From JANNPJ01 sp965200525 (GTDB lineage Bacteria; Actinomycetota; Actinomycetes; Actinomycetales; Kineosporiaceae): a stretch of 64,000 bases of DNA. The DNA lies in NCBI GenBank assembly GCA_965200525.1, contig OZ241368.1, positions 1,178,001-1,242,000 on the forward strand. The letters are read 5' to 3'. Made by a program: the position numbers and the translations under genes. This document shows positions 42,663 through 51,859 of the stretch, in pieces. The notes beneath the pieces were generated by a model, which did no database searches, had not been told where the DNA came from, and saw only the letters and a list, made by a program, of their open reading frames with translations. Each line of letters begins with the position of its first letter. The stretch's first letter is position 1.

Positions 42663-44489
42663 ATGACCACCCCGTCCCCGGGCCGGCCGCGCCGGACCCT
42701 CACCAAAGTGCTGATCGCCAATCGGGGCGAGATCGCGGTGCGGATCGCTCGTGCCTGCCGCGACGCCGGCCTGGCCTCCGTGGCCGTCTACGCCACCAGC
42801 GACCGCGACGCGGTGCACGTCACCGCGGCCGACGAGGCGTACTCGCTGGAGGGCAGCACCGCCGCCGAGTCGTACCTGATGCCCGACAAGCTGCTGGACG
42901 TCGCGGCCCGGTCCGGGGCGGACGCCGTCCACCCGGGGTACGGGTTCCTGGCCGAGAACGCCGACTTCGCCTCGGCCGTGCTGGCCGCCGGGCTGGTCTG
43001 GATCGGCCCGCCGCCGGACGCGATCGACTCCCTCGGCGACAAGGTGAAGGCCCGGCACATCGCCCAGCGGGCCGGGGCACCGCTCGTCCCCGGCACCGCC
43101 GAGCCGGTCCGGGGGGCCGACGAGATCGTCGACTTCGCCCGGGAGCACGGCCTGCCGGTGGCGATCAAGGCGGCCTACGGTGGTGGCGGGCGCGGCCTGA
43201 AGGTGGCCCGCACGATCGAGGAGATCCCCGAGCTGTTCGAGTCGGCCACCCGCGAGGCGGTGGCGGCGTTCGGCCGGGGCGAGTGCTTCGTCGAGCGGTT
43301 CCTGGACCACCCCCGGCACGTCGAGACCCAGTGCCTGGCCGACGAGTACGGCGCGGTGGTGGTGGTCTCGACCCGCGACTGCTCGCTCCAGCGGCGCAAC
43401 CAGAAGCTGGTCGAGGAGGCCCCGGCGCCCTTCCTGACCCCGGAGCAGACCACCGAGCTGTACCGCGCGTCGAAGGCGATCCTGGCCGGCGCCGGCTACG
43501 TCGGCGCCGGCACCTGCGAGTTCCTGATCGGCCCGGACGGCACCATCTCCTTCCTCGAGGTGAACACCCGGCTGCAGGTCGAGCACCCGGTGACCGAGGA
43601 GGTCAGCGGCATCGATCTGGTCCGGGAGCAGTTTCGGATCGCGGCCGGCGAGCCGCTCGGCTACGACGACCCGGTACCGCGCGGGCACTCGATCGAGTTC
43701 CGGATCAACGGTGAGGACGCCGGGCGCAACTTCCTGCCCCAGCCGGGCACGGTCCGGGTCTGGCAGCCGCCCAGCGGGCCGGGGGTGCGGCTGGACTCGG
43801 GCGTGGTCGCGGGCTCGGTGGTCGGCGGGGGCTTCGACTCGATGCTGGCCAAGCTGGTGATCACCGGCCGCGACCGGCAGCAGGCCCTGCAGCGGGCCCG
43901 CCGGGCGCTGGCCGAGTTCACGATCCAGGGAATGCCGACCGTGCTGCCGTTTCACCGGGCGGTGGTCAGCGATCCGGCGTTCGCCCCGCCCGACCCGCAG
44001 GCGCCGTTCACGGTGCACACCCGGTGGATCGAGACCGAGTTCGAGAACACCGCCGAAGCCTGGACGCCGTCCCCCGCCGACAGCGCCGAGGCCGCCGGGA
44101 CCGGCGGCACCGGCGAGCCGGAACGGGTCGTGGTCGAGGTCGGCGGCAAGCGTCTCGAGGTGGTGCTCCCGGCCGGCTTCGGCGCCGGTATCGGCGGCGG
44201 GGCCGCAGCCGCACCGGCGGCCCGGAGGGCGCCCCGGCGCTCGGCCGGGGCCAAGGCCGGCACGGCCGCCGGTGGCGACGCGCTCACCTCGCCGATGCAG
44301 GGCACCATCGTCAAGGTCGCGGTCGAGGAGGGCCAGCGGGTGGAGGCCGGCGACCTGGTCGTCGTCCTGGAGGCGATGAAGATGGAGCAGCCGCTGACCG
44401 CCCACCAGGCCGGCGTCGTCACCGCCCTGGCCGCCGAGGTCGGCCGGACGGTCACCGCCGGCGCGGTGATCTGCGAGCTCAAGGCCTGA
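42663..44489 (+). CDS. accA3: acyl-CoA carboxylase alpha subunit (biotin carboxylase + BCCP)
   Basis: A 608-aa protein. Biotin carboxylase: [48 protein letters not shown] (ATP-grasp glycine loop), [16 protein letters not shown]. The C-terminal BCCP domain has EAMKMEQPL with the biotinylated lysine near residue 573. AAGGAG lies 5 nt before the ATG. It partners the AccD/AccE products and is biotinylated by BirA encoded 7.5 kb upstream. Confidence 0.94.
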   Translation: MTTPSPGRPRRTLTKVLIANRGEIAVRIARACRDAGLASVAVYATSDRDAVHVTAADEAYSLEGSTAAESYLMPDKLLDVAARSGADAVHPGYGFLAENADFASAVLAAGLVWIGPPPDAIDSLGDKVKARHIAQRAGAPLVPGTAEPVRGADEIVDFAREHGLPVAIKAAYGGGGRGLKVARTIEEIPELFESATREAVAAFGRGECFVERFLDHPRHVETQCLADEYGAVVVVSTRDCSLQRRNQKLVEEAPAPFLTPEQTTELYRASKAILAGAGYVGAGTCEFLIGPDGTISFLEVNTRLQVEHPVTEEVSGIDLVREQFRIAAGEPLGYDDPVPRGHSIEFRINGEDAGRNFLPQPGTVRVWQPPSGPGVRLDSGVVAGSVVGGGFDSMLAKLVITGRDRQQALQRARRALAEFTIQGMPTVLPFHRAVVSDPAFAPPDPQAPFTVHTRWIETEFENTAEAWTPSPADSAEAAGTGGTGEPERVVVEVGGKRLEVVLPAGFGAGIGGGAAAAPAARRAPRRSAGAKAGTAAGGDALTSPMQGTIVKVAVEEGQRVEAGDLVVVLEAMKMEQPLTAHQAGVVTALAAEVGRTVTAGAVICELKA

Positions 44490-44513
44490 TCGGCCGGGCT
44501 CCCCCGGAGCGGC

Positions 44514-45920
44514 TCAGGAGAGCTGGTGGAGCTGGCGGGCGGCCTCGGCCACCGACCCGCTCAGCGACGGGTAGACGGTGAACGCCGAGCTCAGCTCGTC
44601 GACGGTCAGCCGGCTCATCAGGGCCAGGGCGATCGGGTGGATCAGCTCGCTGGCCCGGGGGGCGACGATCGTGCCGCCGAGGATCCGGCCCGACTCGGGC
44701 GAGGCGAACAGCTTCACGAAACCGTCGTGGATGCCCTGCATCTTGGCCCGGGCGTTGCGGGCCAGCGGCAGCTTCACCGTGACCACATTCACCTCGCCGC
44801 TGTCGACCTGGGCCTGGGTGACGCCGACGGTGGCGATCTCGGGCGCGGTGAACACGTTGGACGAGACCATCCGCAGGTCGAGCGGGGAGACCGCGTCGCC
44901 GAGGGCGTGCCACATCGCCTTGCGGCCCTGCATCGCCGCCACCGAGGCCAGCGGCAGCACGCCGGTGCAGTCGCCGGCGGCGTAGATCCCCCGGGCCGAG
45001 GTTCGCGACACCCGGTCGACCTGCACGTGCCCGGACTCGGCCAGCTCGACCCCGGCCTGCTGCAGCCCGAGCCCGCCGGTGTTCGGCACCGAGCCGACCG
45101 CCAGCAGGCAGTGCGACCCCTCGACCGTGCGGCCGTCGGCCAGGGTGACGACCACGGTGTCGCCGGTGCGCTTCACGCTCTGGGCCCGGGACCGGGACAG
45201 CACCTCCATGCCCCGGCGGACGAACACCTGCTCCAGCACCTCGGCCGCGTCGGCGTCCTCCCCCGGCAGTACCCGGTCGCGGCTGGAGACCAGCACGACC
45301 GGAGCCCCCAGGGCGCGGTAGGCACTGGCGAACTCGGCCCCGGTCACGCCCGAGCCGACCACGATCAGGCGTTCCGGCAGGGTCTCGAGCTCGTAGAGCT
45401 GGGTCCAGGTGAGCACCCGCTCGCCGTCCGGCCGGGCGTCTGGCAGCACCCGCGGCCGGGCCCCGGTCGAGATCAATATGGTGTCAGCCTCGACGTCGGG
45501 CCCCTCGCCGACCCCGCCCGGGCCGTCACCGACCCCTTCGACCCGCACCCGGACCCGGGACGGGCCGTCGAGCACCCCGCGGCCGACCACGATCCGCACT
45601 CCCTCGGCCTCCAGCCGCAGCCGGATGTCCTCCGACTGGGCCCGGGCCAGCGCCTTGACCCGGCGGTTGACCGCGCCGAGATCGGCACCGACCCGGCCCA
45701 GGCCGGTGATGCCCAGCTCCTGCGAACTACCGACCGTGCTCAGCACCTCGGCGGTGGCGATCAGGGTCTTGCTCGGGACCACGTCGGTGAGCACGGCCGC
45801 GCCCCCCAGCCCGGCGTCGTCGACCACCGTGACGTCGGCCCCCAACTGGGCCGCGACCAGCGCCGCCTCGTATCCGCCGGGCCCGCCACCGATGATCACA
45901 ATTCTGCTCTTGGCACTCAC
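44514..45920 (-). CDS. lpdA: NAD(P)H-quinone dehydrogenase, LpdA type, without redox cysteines
   Basis: A 468-aa flavoprotein disulfide reductase fold: IVIIGGGPGGYEAALVAAQ (FAD), VVGSGVTGAEFASAYRALG (NAD), YAAGDCTG and the dimerisation domain with NVFTAPEIATVGVT. The active-site stretch reads GLGGAAVLTDVVPSKTLI; both cysteines of the usual CxxxxC are replaced by Ala and Val, so no disulfide chemistry is possible. Mycobacterial LpdA also lacks the complete pair and reduces quinones. GTG start at 45920. Confidence 0.9.
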   Translation of the reverse strand: MSAKSRIVIIGGGPGGYEAALVAAQLGADVTVVDDAGLGGAAVLTDVVPSKTLIATAEVLSTVGSSQELGITGLGRVGADLGAVNRRVKALARAQSEDIRLRLEAEGVRIVVGRGVLDGPSRVRVRVEGVGDGPGGVGEGPDVEADTILISTGARPRVLPDARPDGERVLTWTQLYELETLPERLIVVGSGVTGAEFASAYRALGAPVVLVSSRDRVLPGEDADAAEVLEQVFVRRGMEVLSRSRAQSVKRTGDTVVVTLADGRTVEGSHCLLAVGSVPNTGGLGLQQAGVELAESGHVQVDRVSRTSARGIYAAGDCTGVLPLASVAAMQGRKAMWHALGDAVSPLDLRMVSSNVFTAPEIATVGVTQAQVDSGEVNVVTVKLPLARNARAKMQGIHDGFVKLFASPESGRILGGTIVAPRASELIHPIALALMSRLTVDELSSAFTVYPSLSGSVAEAARQLHQLS

Positions 45921-46034
45921 CCGGCCATTGTCCCCCAGGCCGGACCCGCCCCAAGCCGGGGCCGAGGTCACGCCGAGTCGCCGAGCGGTCGGCCACGAGC
46001 GCATGCAGATGCACGAGCATCGCTCCGGGATCTC

Positions 46035-46040
46035 TACCCT
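46035..46040 (+). promoter_or_regulatory. -10 element, leaderless gamma-GCT gene
   Basis: TACCCT, 6 nt before the ATG at 46047; no Shine-Dalgarno sequence. Confidence 0.5.
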
Positions 46041-46046
46041 GTGGTC

Positions 46047-46523
46047 ATGGACTTGTACGCCGCCTACGGCAGCAACCTCGACCCGGAGCGGATGTCGGTC
46101 CGCGCGCCGCACTCGCCGCTCTTCAGCTTCGGTTGGCTGACCGGGTGGCGGCTGACCTTCGCCGACGTCCAGAACAGCCTGGACGGCGCGCTGGCCACCC
46201 TGGTCGAGGACGAGAAGAGCCAGGTCTACGTGGGCCTGTACGCCGTCACCCCGGGCGACGAGCAGGCCCTGGACGAGTGGGAGGGCCTGGCCACCGGGCA
46301 GTCCCGCAAGGTCCACGTGCGGGTCCAGACGCTGGACGGCGACGCCCTGGCCTGGGTCCACGTGCTCGACGCCTACGAGGGCGGGCTGCCCAGCGCGCTC
46401 TACCTGGGCATGCTGGCCGACGCGGCCGAGGCCGGCGGCGCCCCCGACGACTACCTGACCGCGCTGCGCAACCGGCCCTGCAGCTCCACCGACCCGATCA
46501 TTCCGCCGAGCGAGCTGGGCTGA
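46047..46523 (+). CDS. gamma-glutamylcyclotransferase-like protein
   Basis: A 158-aa protein of the AIG2/GGCT fold: LYAAYGSNLDPERM is the glycine-rich substrate loop, VYVGLYAVTPGDEQALDEWEG carries the usual conserved acidic residues. Substrate unknown. The same gene follows lpdA in mycobacteria. Ends 5 bp before the PNP start. Confidence 0.88.
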   Translation: MDLYAAYGSNLDPERMSVRAPHSPLFSFGWLTGWRLTFADVQNSLDGALATLVEDEKSQVYVGLYAVTPGDEQALDEWEGLATGQSRKVHVRVQTLDGDALAWVHVLDAYEGGLPSALYLGMLADAAEAGGAPDDYLTALRNRPCSSTDPIIPPSELG

Positions 46524-46528
46524 GGGCG

Positions 46529-47389
46529 ATGACCGACCTAGGTACCCTGACCAGTCCGGACGGCCGGACCGACCCGCGCGAACTGGCCGCCGCGGCCGCG
46601 GCCCGGCTGGCCGAGGTCACCGGGATCGCCCGGCACGACGTCGCCCTGGTGCTCGGCTCGGGCTGGGCCCCGGCCGCCGACCTGCTCGGCGAGACCGTCG
46701 CCGAGGTGGCGGCCGAGGAGATCCCGGGCTTCACCGCCGCCGCGGTGGCCGGGCACCTGAGCACCCTGCGCACGGTCCGGATCGCCCCCGCCCAGGGCGC
46801 TCCGGCCGGCACCGGCGACCGGTTCGCCCTGGTGCTGGGAGCTCGGACGCACTATTACGAGGGCCGCGGGGTGCGGGCCGTGGTGCACGGCGTGCGAACC
46901 GCGGCCGCGGCCGGCTGCTCGATCGTTGTCCTGACCAACGGCTGCGGCGGCCTGGACCCGGCCTGGGCGCCGGGCACGGCCGTCCTGATCAGCGACCACC
47001 TGAACCTGACCGGCGCCTCGCCGCTGGAGGGGGCCACCTTCGTCGACCTCACCGACCTGTACTCGGCCCGGCTGCGGGCGATCTGCCGCGAGGTCGAGCC
47101 CGACCTGCCCGAAGGCGTCTACGCCCAGTTCCGCGGGCCGCAGTACGAGACGCCGGCCGAGGTCCGGATGGCCGGCATCCTCGGCGCCGACCTGGTCGGG
47201 ATGTCCACCGCGCTGGAGGCGATCGCGGCCCGGGAGGCAGGCCTGGAGGTGCTCGGCGTGTCGCTGGTCACCAACCTCGCCGCCGGCATCTCGAGCACCC
47301 CGCTCGACCACGCCGAGGTGCTCGAGGCCGGCCGGGCCGCCGCCCAGCGGGTCGGCGGCATGCTGGCCGAGGTCGTCCGCCGACTCTGA
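46529..47389 (+). CDS. punA: purine nucleoside phosphorylase
   Basis: A 286-aa trimeric-type PNP: VALVLGSGWAP (phosphate loop), GARTHYYEGRGVRAVVHGVRTAAAAG, VLTNGCGGLDP, FRGPQYETPAEVRM and LVGMSTALEAIAAREAGLEVLGVSLVTNLAAG. Phosphorolysis of (deoxy)inosine/guanosine to base and (deoxy)ribose-1-phosphate. GAGGG lies close to the ATG. Works with the downstream PMM, DeoC and Add enzymes in salvage. Confidence 0.94.
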   Translation: MTDLGTLTSPDGRTDPRELAAAAAARLAEVTGIARHDVALVLGSGWAPAADLLGETVAEVAAEEIPGFTAAAVAGHLSTLRTVRIAPAQGAPAGTGDRFALVLGARTHYYEGRGVRAVVHGVRTAAAAGCSIVVLTNGCGGLDPAWAPGTAVLISDHLNLTGASPLEGATFVDLTDLYSARLRAICREVEPDLPEGVYAQFRGPQYETPAEVRMAGILGADLVGMSTALEAIAAREAGLEVLGVSLVTNLAAGISSTPLDHAEVLEAGRAAAQRVGGMLAEVVRRL

Positions 47390-47404
47390 CCCCGCTCTGA
47401 GGGC

Positions 47405-48262
47405 TCAGAGTCGGGCCGGGCCCAGCGGCAGCACCAGTTCACAGGCGATCCGGTCCGGGGCCACCGTGCGCCAGTCGGCGATCATCACCTGCCGCGGTGG
47501 CCCGGCCGGCGTCCGGCCCAGCTCATGGGCGTGCGAACCCAGGGCGTCGAGCACCGGCATCAGGGCCGGCCAGGCCACCTCGGGCAGGGTCAGCCGGATC
47601 AGCAGCTCGTCGTGGGCCCGGTCGGTACCGGCCTGGACGTCGCCCAGGATGCGGGCCGCCGCCGCGGCCTCCGCCGGACCGGGCATCGGACGGACCACTT
47701 CGACCGGGCCGTCGCTGTCCTCGGTCACCGCGCCGTGATAGATCGTGTACGGGCAGCCCAGCAGTCCACCCAGCCCCGGCCCGCTGCCGGCCATCCGACC
47801 CAGCAGGCCACCCAGCAGCGGCCCGGCCGCGGCCAGGGTCACGGGCCGGGTGGCGGTGAGCACGGCCCGCTCGGGCACATGGCGGAACTCGATCCGGTAT
47901 GACGTCTCCATCGGTTTCTCCGCTCCTTCGAGCAGCCCACAGACGTAGCCCAGCATCACCCGGCCCGCCCGCACCGACTGCTCCCGTTGCTGCCAGTGGG
48001 TTCGCACGGCGTCGGCCGCCTGGTCACCGGGCAGCTCCAGGGCCCGGGCGATCTCGCTCAGGGGCATCTGGAGATACCGCAGCAGTGCCACCAGGCGGGC
48101 CCGGCCGAGCTGTTCGGCCCGGTACCAGCGGTAGCCGGTCGCCGGATCCACGTGGTCGGGAACGAGCAGGCCCTGGTCGTCGTAGTAGCGCAACGCCTTC
48201 GGCGACAGCCGGCTGCGGGCCGCGAACTCCCCGATGGTCATCCACGAGGTCGATCCGGTCAT
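47405..48262 (-). CDS. MerR-family regulator with GyrI-like effector domain
   Basis: A 285-aa protein. Winged helix TIGEFAARSRLSPKALRYYDDQGLLVP, followed by GYRWYRAEQLGRARLVALLRYLQMPLSEI, then a dimerisation helix and a C-terminal GyrI-like ligand-binding domain (YRIEFRHVPERAVLTATRPV). Typical of the BltR/TipA type sensing small molecules. AAGGGAG lies about 8 nt before the ATG. Targets unknown; it converges on the PNP gene. Confidence 0.9.
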   Translation of the reverse strand: MTGSTSWMTIGEFAARSRLSPKALRYYDDQGLLVPDHVDPATGYRWYRAEQLGRARLVALLRYLQMPLSEIARALELPGDQAADAVRTHWQQREQSVRAGRVMLGYVCGLLEGAEKPMETSYRIEFRHVPERAVLTATRPVTLAAAGPLLGGLLGRMAGSGPGLGGLLGCPYTIYHGAVTEDSDGPVEVVRPMPGPAEAAAAARILGDVQAGTDRAHDELLIRLTLPEVAWPALMPVLDALGSHAHELGRTPAGPPRQVMIADWRTVAPDRIACELVLPLGPARL

Positions 48263-48323
48263 CCCCGGCTCCCTTCCACCCGATCCACGGTGGGCCTTCC
48301 GGCAGGGGGAAGGTCAAGCCCCC

Positions 48324-48953
48324 TCAGGCGTCCTCCTCGATCGCGTCGGTGTCGTCCTCCCGGTGCTCCTCGTTGCGCTTGCCCTCGACCGGCTGGCGCT
48401 CCTTGAGCCGCAGCAGCACCGCGCTGGCCGCCAGGACCAGCACCAACAGCGCGAGCAGGGCGATCAGCAGGGCGAACTCGTGCGGGTCGCGCGATCCGTC
48501 GGTGGTGGCCTTGCCCTCCAGCACGTTGGCCGCCTCGACCGACAGCAGGATGATCTCCTTGATCGAGGCGATGATGCCGACGATCAGGAACGGCTCGGCC
48601 ACGATCTCGCGCCGGTTCAGCGTCATCCGGACCGCGAAGATGAGCTCGACCAGCACAAAGACCAGCAGCAGCCGATCCAGCAGGGCCAGCACAGCGCTGT
48701 CCGGGCCGTCGCCGATCCCGCCCAGCTCGCCGGCCGCGTCGATCAGCAGCACCACCGCCCCGACCACCAGCAGCACGGCCACCGCGACGTAGATCGAGTC
48801 CTCGGCCACCCGCAGCACGCGCTCGCCCAGCGTGGTCATCCGGTTGCGGTCGTCGTCGATCGCCCGCTCGCTCGGCCGCCCCGGGGATTCGCCCGAGGAT
48901 TGCCGACCCGAACCCTGATTCTTGCCGGCCGTGTTGCCCTTGGTGATAGTCAC
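48324..48953 (-). CDS. PsiE-like membrane protein
   Basis: A 209-aa protein with four hydrophobic helices (YVAVAVLLVVGAVVLLI, LLLVFVLVELIFAVRMTL, FLIVGIIASIKEIILLSV, LLIALLALLVLVLAASAVLL) flanked by charged ends. The segment NRREIVAEPFLIVGIIASIKEIIL fits the phosphate-starvation-inducible PsiE family. Function unknown. GTG at 48953; an internal ATG at residue 39 is possible. Only 51 bp from the divergent PMM gene. Confidence 0.8.
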   Translation of the reverse strand: MTITKGNTAGKNQGSGRQSSGESPGRPSERAIDDDRNRMTTLGERVLRVAEDSIYVAVAVLLVVGAVVLLIDAAGELGGIGDGPDSAVLALLDRLLLVFVLVELIFAVRMTLNRREIVAEPFLIVGIIASIKEIILLSVEAANVLEGKATTDGSRDPHEFALLIALLALLVLVLAASAVLLRLKERQPVEGKRNEEHREDDTDAIEEDA

Positions 48954-48992
48954 GCTTCAGTGTCCGGGCCGCGGCGAGGTCTCGCCAGAGGA

Positions 48993-48998
48993 TAAGTT
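48993..48998 (+). promoter_or_regulatory. -10 element, leaderless PMM gene
   Basis: TAAGTT, 6 nt before the GTG at 49005. GAGG overlaps its upstream side. Confidence 0.45.
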
Positions 48999-49004
48999 CA
49001 CCGT

Positions 49005-50756
49005 GTGGATGACGCCGACCTGCCGACCCTGGTGGTCCACGCCACCACGTGGCGGGACGCCGACCCCGACCCCCGGACCCGGCGCGAGCTGGACCTGCTG
49101 ATCGAGAAGGTGACCAGCGGTGACCCGGGCGGCCGGGCCGCCGCCCACGAGGACCTGGCCCAGCGGTTCGCCGGTCCGCTGACCTTCGGCACCGCGGGCC
49201 TGCGCGGGGCCCTCGGGGCCGGACCCAACCGGATGAACCGGGCGGTGGTGATCCGGGCCGCCGCCGGGCTGGCCGCGCACCTGCTCGACGTGGTCGGCGA
49301 CAACCCGGCAGGCGGCCCGCCTCGGGTCGTGGTCGGCTACGACGCCCGGCACGACTCGGACGTCTTCGCCCGGGACAGCTGTGCCGTGTTCAGTGCGGCC
49401 GGCTGCACCCCGATCCTGCTGCCCGGCCCGCTGCCGACCCCGGTGCTGGCCTTCGCCCTGCGCCAGCTGGCCGCCGACGCCGGGGTGATGGTGACCGCCA
49501 GCCACAACCCGCCCCAGGACAACGGCTACAAGGTCTACCTGGGTGGGCGGGCCGACACCTCGCCCGGCAGCGGGGCCCAGATCGTCCCGCCGGACGACGC
49601 CCGGATCGCGACCCGGATCGCGGCCGCCCTCGACGCGATCGACGTGCCGATGGCGCCCGGCGGCTGGAGCGTGCTGCCGGAGACCGTCGTCGACGACTAC
49701 CTCAAGGCGATCAGCTCGGTGGTCGACCCGAAGGTCACCCACGCCATCGACGTGGTGATCACGCCGCTGCACGGGGTCGGCGGCGAGACCGCGGTCCGGG
49801 CCTTCAGCCGGGCCGGGTTCCCGGTGCCGCACCTGGTCTCCGAGCAGGCCGAGCCCGATCCGGCCTTCCCGACCGTGGCCTTCCCGAACCCGGAGGAGCC
49901 GGGCGCGATGGACCTGGCCCTGGCCTCGGCCCGGGCCCGCGGCGCCCACCTGGTGATCGCCAACGACCCGGACGCCGACCGGTGCGCGGTCGCCGTGCCG
50001 GATCCGAAGGCGGCCGGTGGCCGTGGCTGGCGGGTGCTGCGCGGCGACGAGGTGGGGGCCCTGCTCGGGGAGTACCTGCTCAGCCGGACGCCGGCCGACC
50101 GGCCCCGGACGGTGGCCAGCTCGATCGTGTCGTCCCAGCTCCTGTCCCGGATCGCGCCGGCCCACGGCGACCGGCACGTGGAGACCCTGACCGGGTTCAA
50201 GTGGCTGTCCCGGGTGCCGGACCTGTTCTACGCCTACGAGGAGGCCCTGGGCTACTGCGTGGCCCCCGACCTGGTGCGGGACAAGGACGGGATCAGCGCC
50301 GCCCTGCTGGTGGCCGAGCTGGCCGCCACCCTCAAGGCCCAGGGCCGGACCCTGCCGGACGCCCTGGACGAGCTGGCCCGCCGGCACGGGGTGCACGCCA
50401 CTGACCAGTTCTCGGTCCGGGTCGACGACCTCTCCCGGATCGCGGCCATGCTGCAACGGCTCCAGGATCGCCCGCCGGAGCAGCTCGGCGGGGGTGCGGT
50501 GACCTCGGCCGAGGATCTGAGCGCCGGAGCCGGTGGCCTGCCGCCGACCGAGGGCCTGCGCTACCGGACCGCCGACGGAGCCCGGATCATCGTCCGGCCC
50601 AGCGGGACCGAGCCCAAGCTCAAGGTCTACCTGGAGGCCGTGGTCCCGGTCGGGCCGGAGGCGGGCGACCTGGCCGCGGCCCGGCAGGTGGCCGCCGACC
50701 GCTTGCACGCGATCCGGCGCGACGTCGCCGCCGCGCTGGGCGTGACCGCCGGCTGA
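49005..50756 (+). CDS. pmmB: phosphohexomutase/phosphopentomutase (PmmB type)
   Basis: A 583-aa alpha-D-phosphohexomutase: FGTAGLRGALGAGPNRMN, VMVTASHNPPQDNGYKVY (catalytic phosphoserine), VIANDPDADRCAV (metal), ETLTGFKWLSRV and VRPSGTEPKLKVYLE (phosphate binding). Same neighbourhood as mycobacterial pmmB. In this nucleoside-salvage context it may convert (deoxy)ribose-1-phosphate to the 5-phosphate; the sugar cannot be read from the sequence. Confidence 0.93.
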   Translation: MDDADLPTLVVHATTWRDADPDPRTRRELDLLIEKVTSGDPGGRAAAHEDLAQRFAGPLTFGTAGLRGALGAGPNRMNRAVVIRAAAGLAAHLLDVVGDNPAGGPPRVVVGYDARHDSDVFARDSCAVFSAAGCTPILLPGPLPTPVLAFALRQLAADAGVMVTASHNPPQDNGYKVYLGGRADTSPGSGAQIVPPDDARIATRIAAALDAIDVPMAPGGWSVLPETVVDDYLKAISSVVDPKVTHAIDVVITPLHGVGGETAVRAFSRAGFPVPHLVSEQAEPDPAFPTVAFPNPEEPGAMDLALASARARGAHLVIANDPDADRCAVAVPDPKAAGGRGWRVLRGDEVGALLGEYLLSRTPADRPRTVASSIVSSQLLSRIAPAHGDRHVETLTGFKWLSRVPDLFYAYEEALGYCVAPDLVRDKDGISAALLVAELAATLKAQGRTLPDALDELARRHGVHATDQFSVRVDDLSRIAAMLQRLQDRPPEQLGGGAVTSAEDLSAGAGGLPPTEGLRYRTADGARIIVRPSGTEPKLKVYLEAVVPVGPEAGDLAAARQVAADRLHAIRRDVAAALGVTAG

Positions 50757-50775
50757 GCTGACCGCCGGCTGAGCT
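50744..50775. repeat. two tandem 16-bp repeats at PMM stop
   Basis: GACCGCCGGCTGAGCT twice in succession; the first copy contains the PMM stop codon. GATCGACGG motifs follow before the deoC promoter. Confidence 0.65.
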
Positions 50776-50811
50776 GATCGACGGGCTGACCTGATCGACG
50801 GCCGATCGACG

Positions 50812-50817
50812 TAGACT
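50812..50817 (+). promoter_or_regulatory. -10 element, leaderless deoC
   Basis: TAGACT, 7 nt before the GTG at 50825; no Shine-Dalgarno sequence. Confidence 0.5.
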
Positions 50818-50824
50818 CCCGAAC

Positions 50825-51850
50825 GTGGGTGAAGTCAGCACGTCGGTCCCGTCATCGGCATCAGCAGCAGAGCCGGTCCCGCCGGACGCGCGGGCGCTGA
50901 TCGGCGCGGGCCCGCTCGATGACGTCGCCCTGCGCCGCTTCCTGCACGGGCTGCCCGGGGTCGACCAGGTCGGGGCCCAGGCCCGGGCGGCAGCGCTGGG
51001 CACTCGCTCGATCAAGACCACGACCAAGGCCTGGGCCCTCGACCTGGCCATCCGGGCGATCGACCTGACCACCCTGGAGGGCGCCGACACCCCGGGCGCG
51101 GTCCGGTCGCTGTGCGCCAAGGCGATGCGGCCCGACCCGGCTGATCCGGCCTGCCCGCCGGTGGCCGCGGTGTGTGTCTACAACGACCTGGTCGGCGTCG
51201 CGGTCGAGGCCCTGCGCGGCAGCGGGGTCAAGGTGGCCGCGGTGGCCACCGCCTTCCCCAGCGGGCGCGCGTCCCTGAAGGTGAAGCTGGCCGACACCGC
51301 CGACGCGGTCGACGCCGGGGCCGACGAGATCGACATGGTGATCGACCGCGGGGCCTTCCTCTCCGGTCGCTACCTGCAGGTCTTCGAGCAGATCGCGGCG
51401 GTCCGGGAGGCCTGCGCGACCGGCCGGGCACCGGGCCGGGAGGCGCACCTGAAGGTGATCCTGGAGACCGGTGAGCTGGGCGGTTACGACCACGTCCGGC
51501 AGGCCTCCTGGCTGGCCATGCTGGCCGGAGCCGACTTCGTCAAGACCAGCACGGGCAAGGTCTCCCCCGCGGCCACGCTGCCGGTCTCGCTGGTGATGCT
51601 GGAGGCGGTGCGCGACTGGCACGCCCTGACCGGCCGGGCGGTCGGCTTCAAACCGGCCGGCGGCATCCGCACCTCGAAGGACGCGATCAAGCACCTGGTG
51701 CTGGTGCACGAGACGGCGGGCCCGGCCTGGCTGACCCCGGACCGGTACCGGCTCGGCGCCTCGAGCCTGCTCAACGACGTCCTGCTGCAGCGCCGCAAGC
51801 TGGCCATCGGCGCCTACGCCGGGCCCGACCACCTCACTCCCGCGATCTAG
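50825..51850 (+). CDS. deoC: deoxyribose-phosphate aldolase DeoC
   Basis: A 341-aa class I aldolase, longer than the bacterial norm of about 220-260 because of an N-terminal extension. AAVATAFPSGRASLKVKLADT, ADEIDMVIDRGAFLSG, HLKVILETGELG and ADFVKTSTGKV with the Schiff-base lysine near residue 240. Splits 2-deoxyribose-5-phosphate into glyceraldehyde-3-phosphate and acetaldehyde. Starts a unit with the two aldehyde dehydrogenases (9-bp gap). Confidence 0.94.
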   Translation: MGEVSTSVPSSASAAEPVPPDARALIGAGPLDDVALRRFLHGLPGVDQVGAQARAAALGTRSIKTTTKAWALDLAIRAIDLTTLEGADTPGAVRSLCAKAMRPDPADPACPPVAAVCVYNDLVGVAVEALRGSGVKVAAVATAFPSGRASLKVKLADTADAVDAGADEIDMVIDRGAFLSGRYLQVFEQIAAVREACATGRAPGREAHLKVILETGELGGYDHVRQASWLAMLAGADFVKTSTGKVSPAATLPVSLVMLEAVRDWHALTGRAVGFKPAGGIRTSKDAIKHLVLVHETAGPAWLTPDRYRLGASSLLNDVLLQRRKLAIGAYAGPDHLTPAI

Positions 51851-51859
51851 AAGGGGCCT

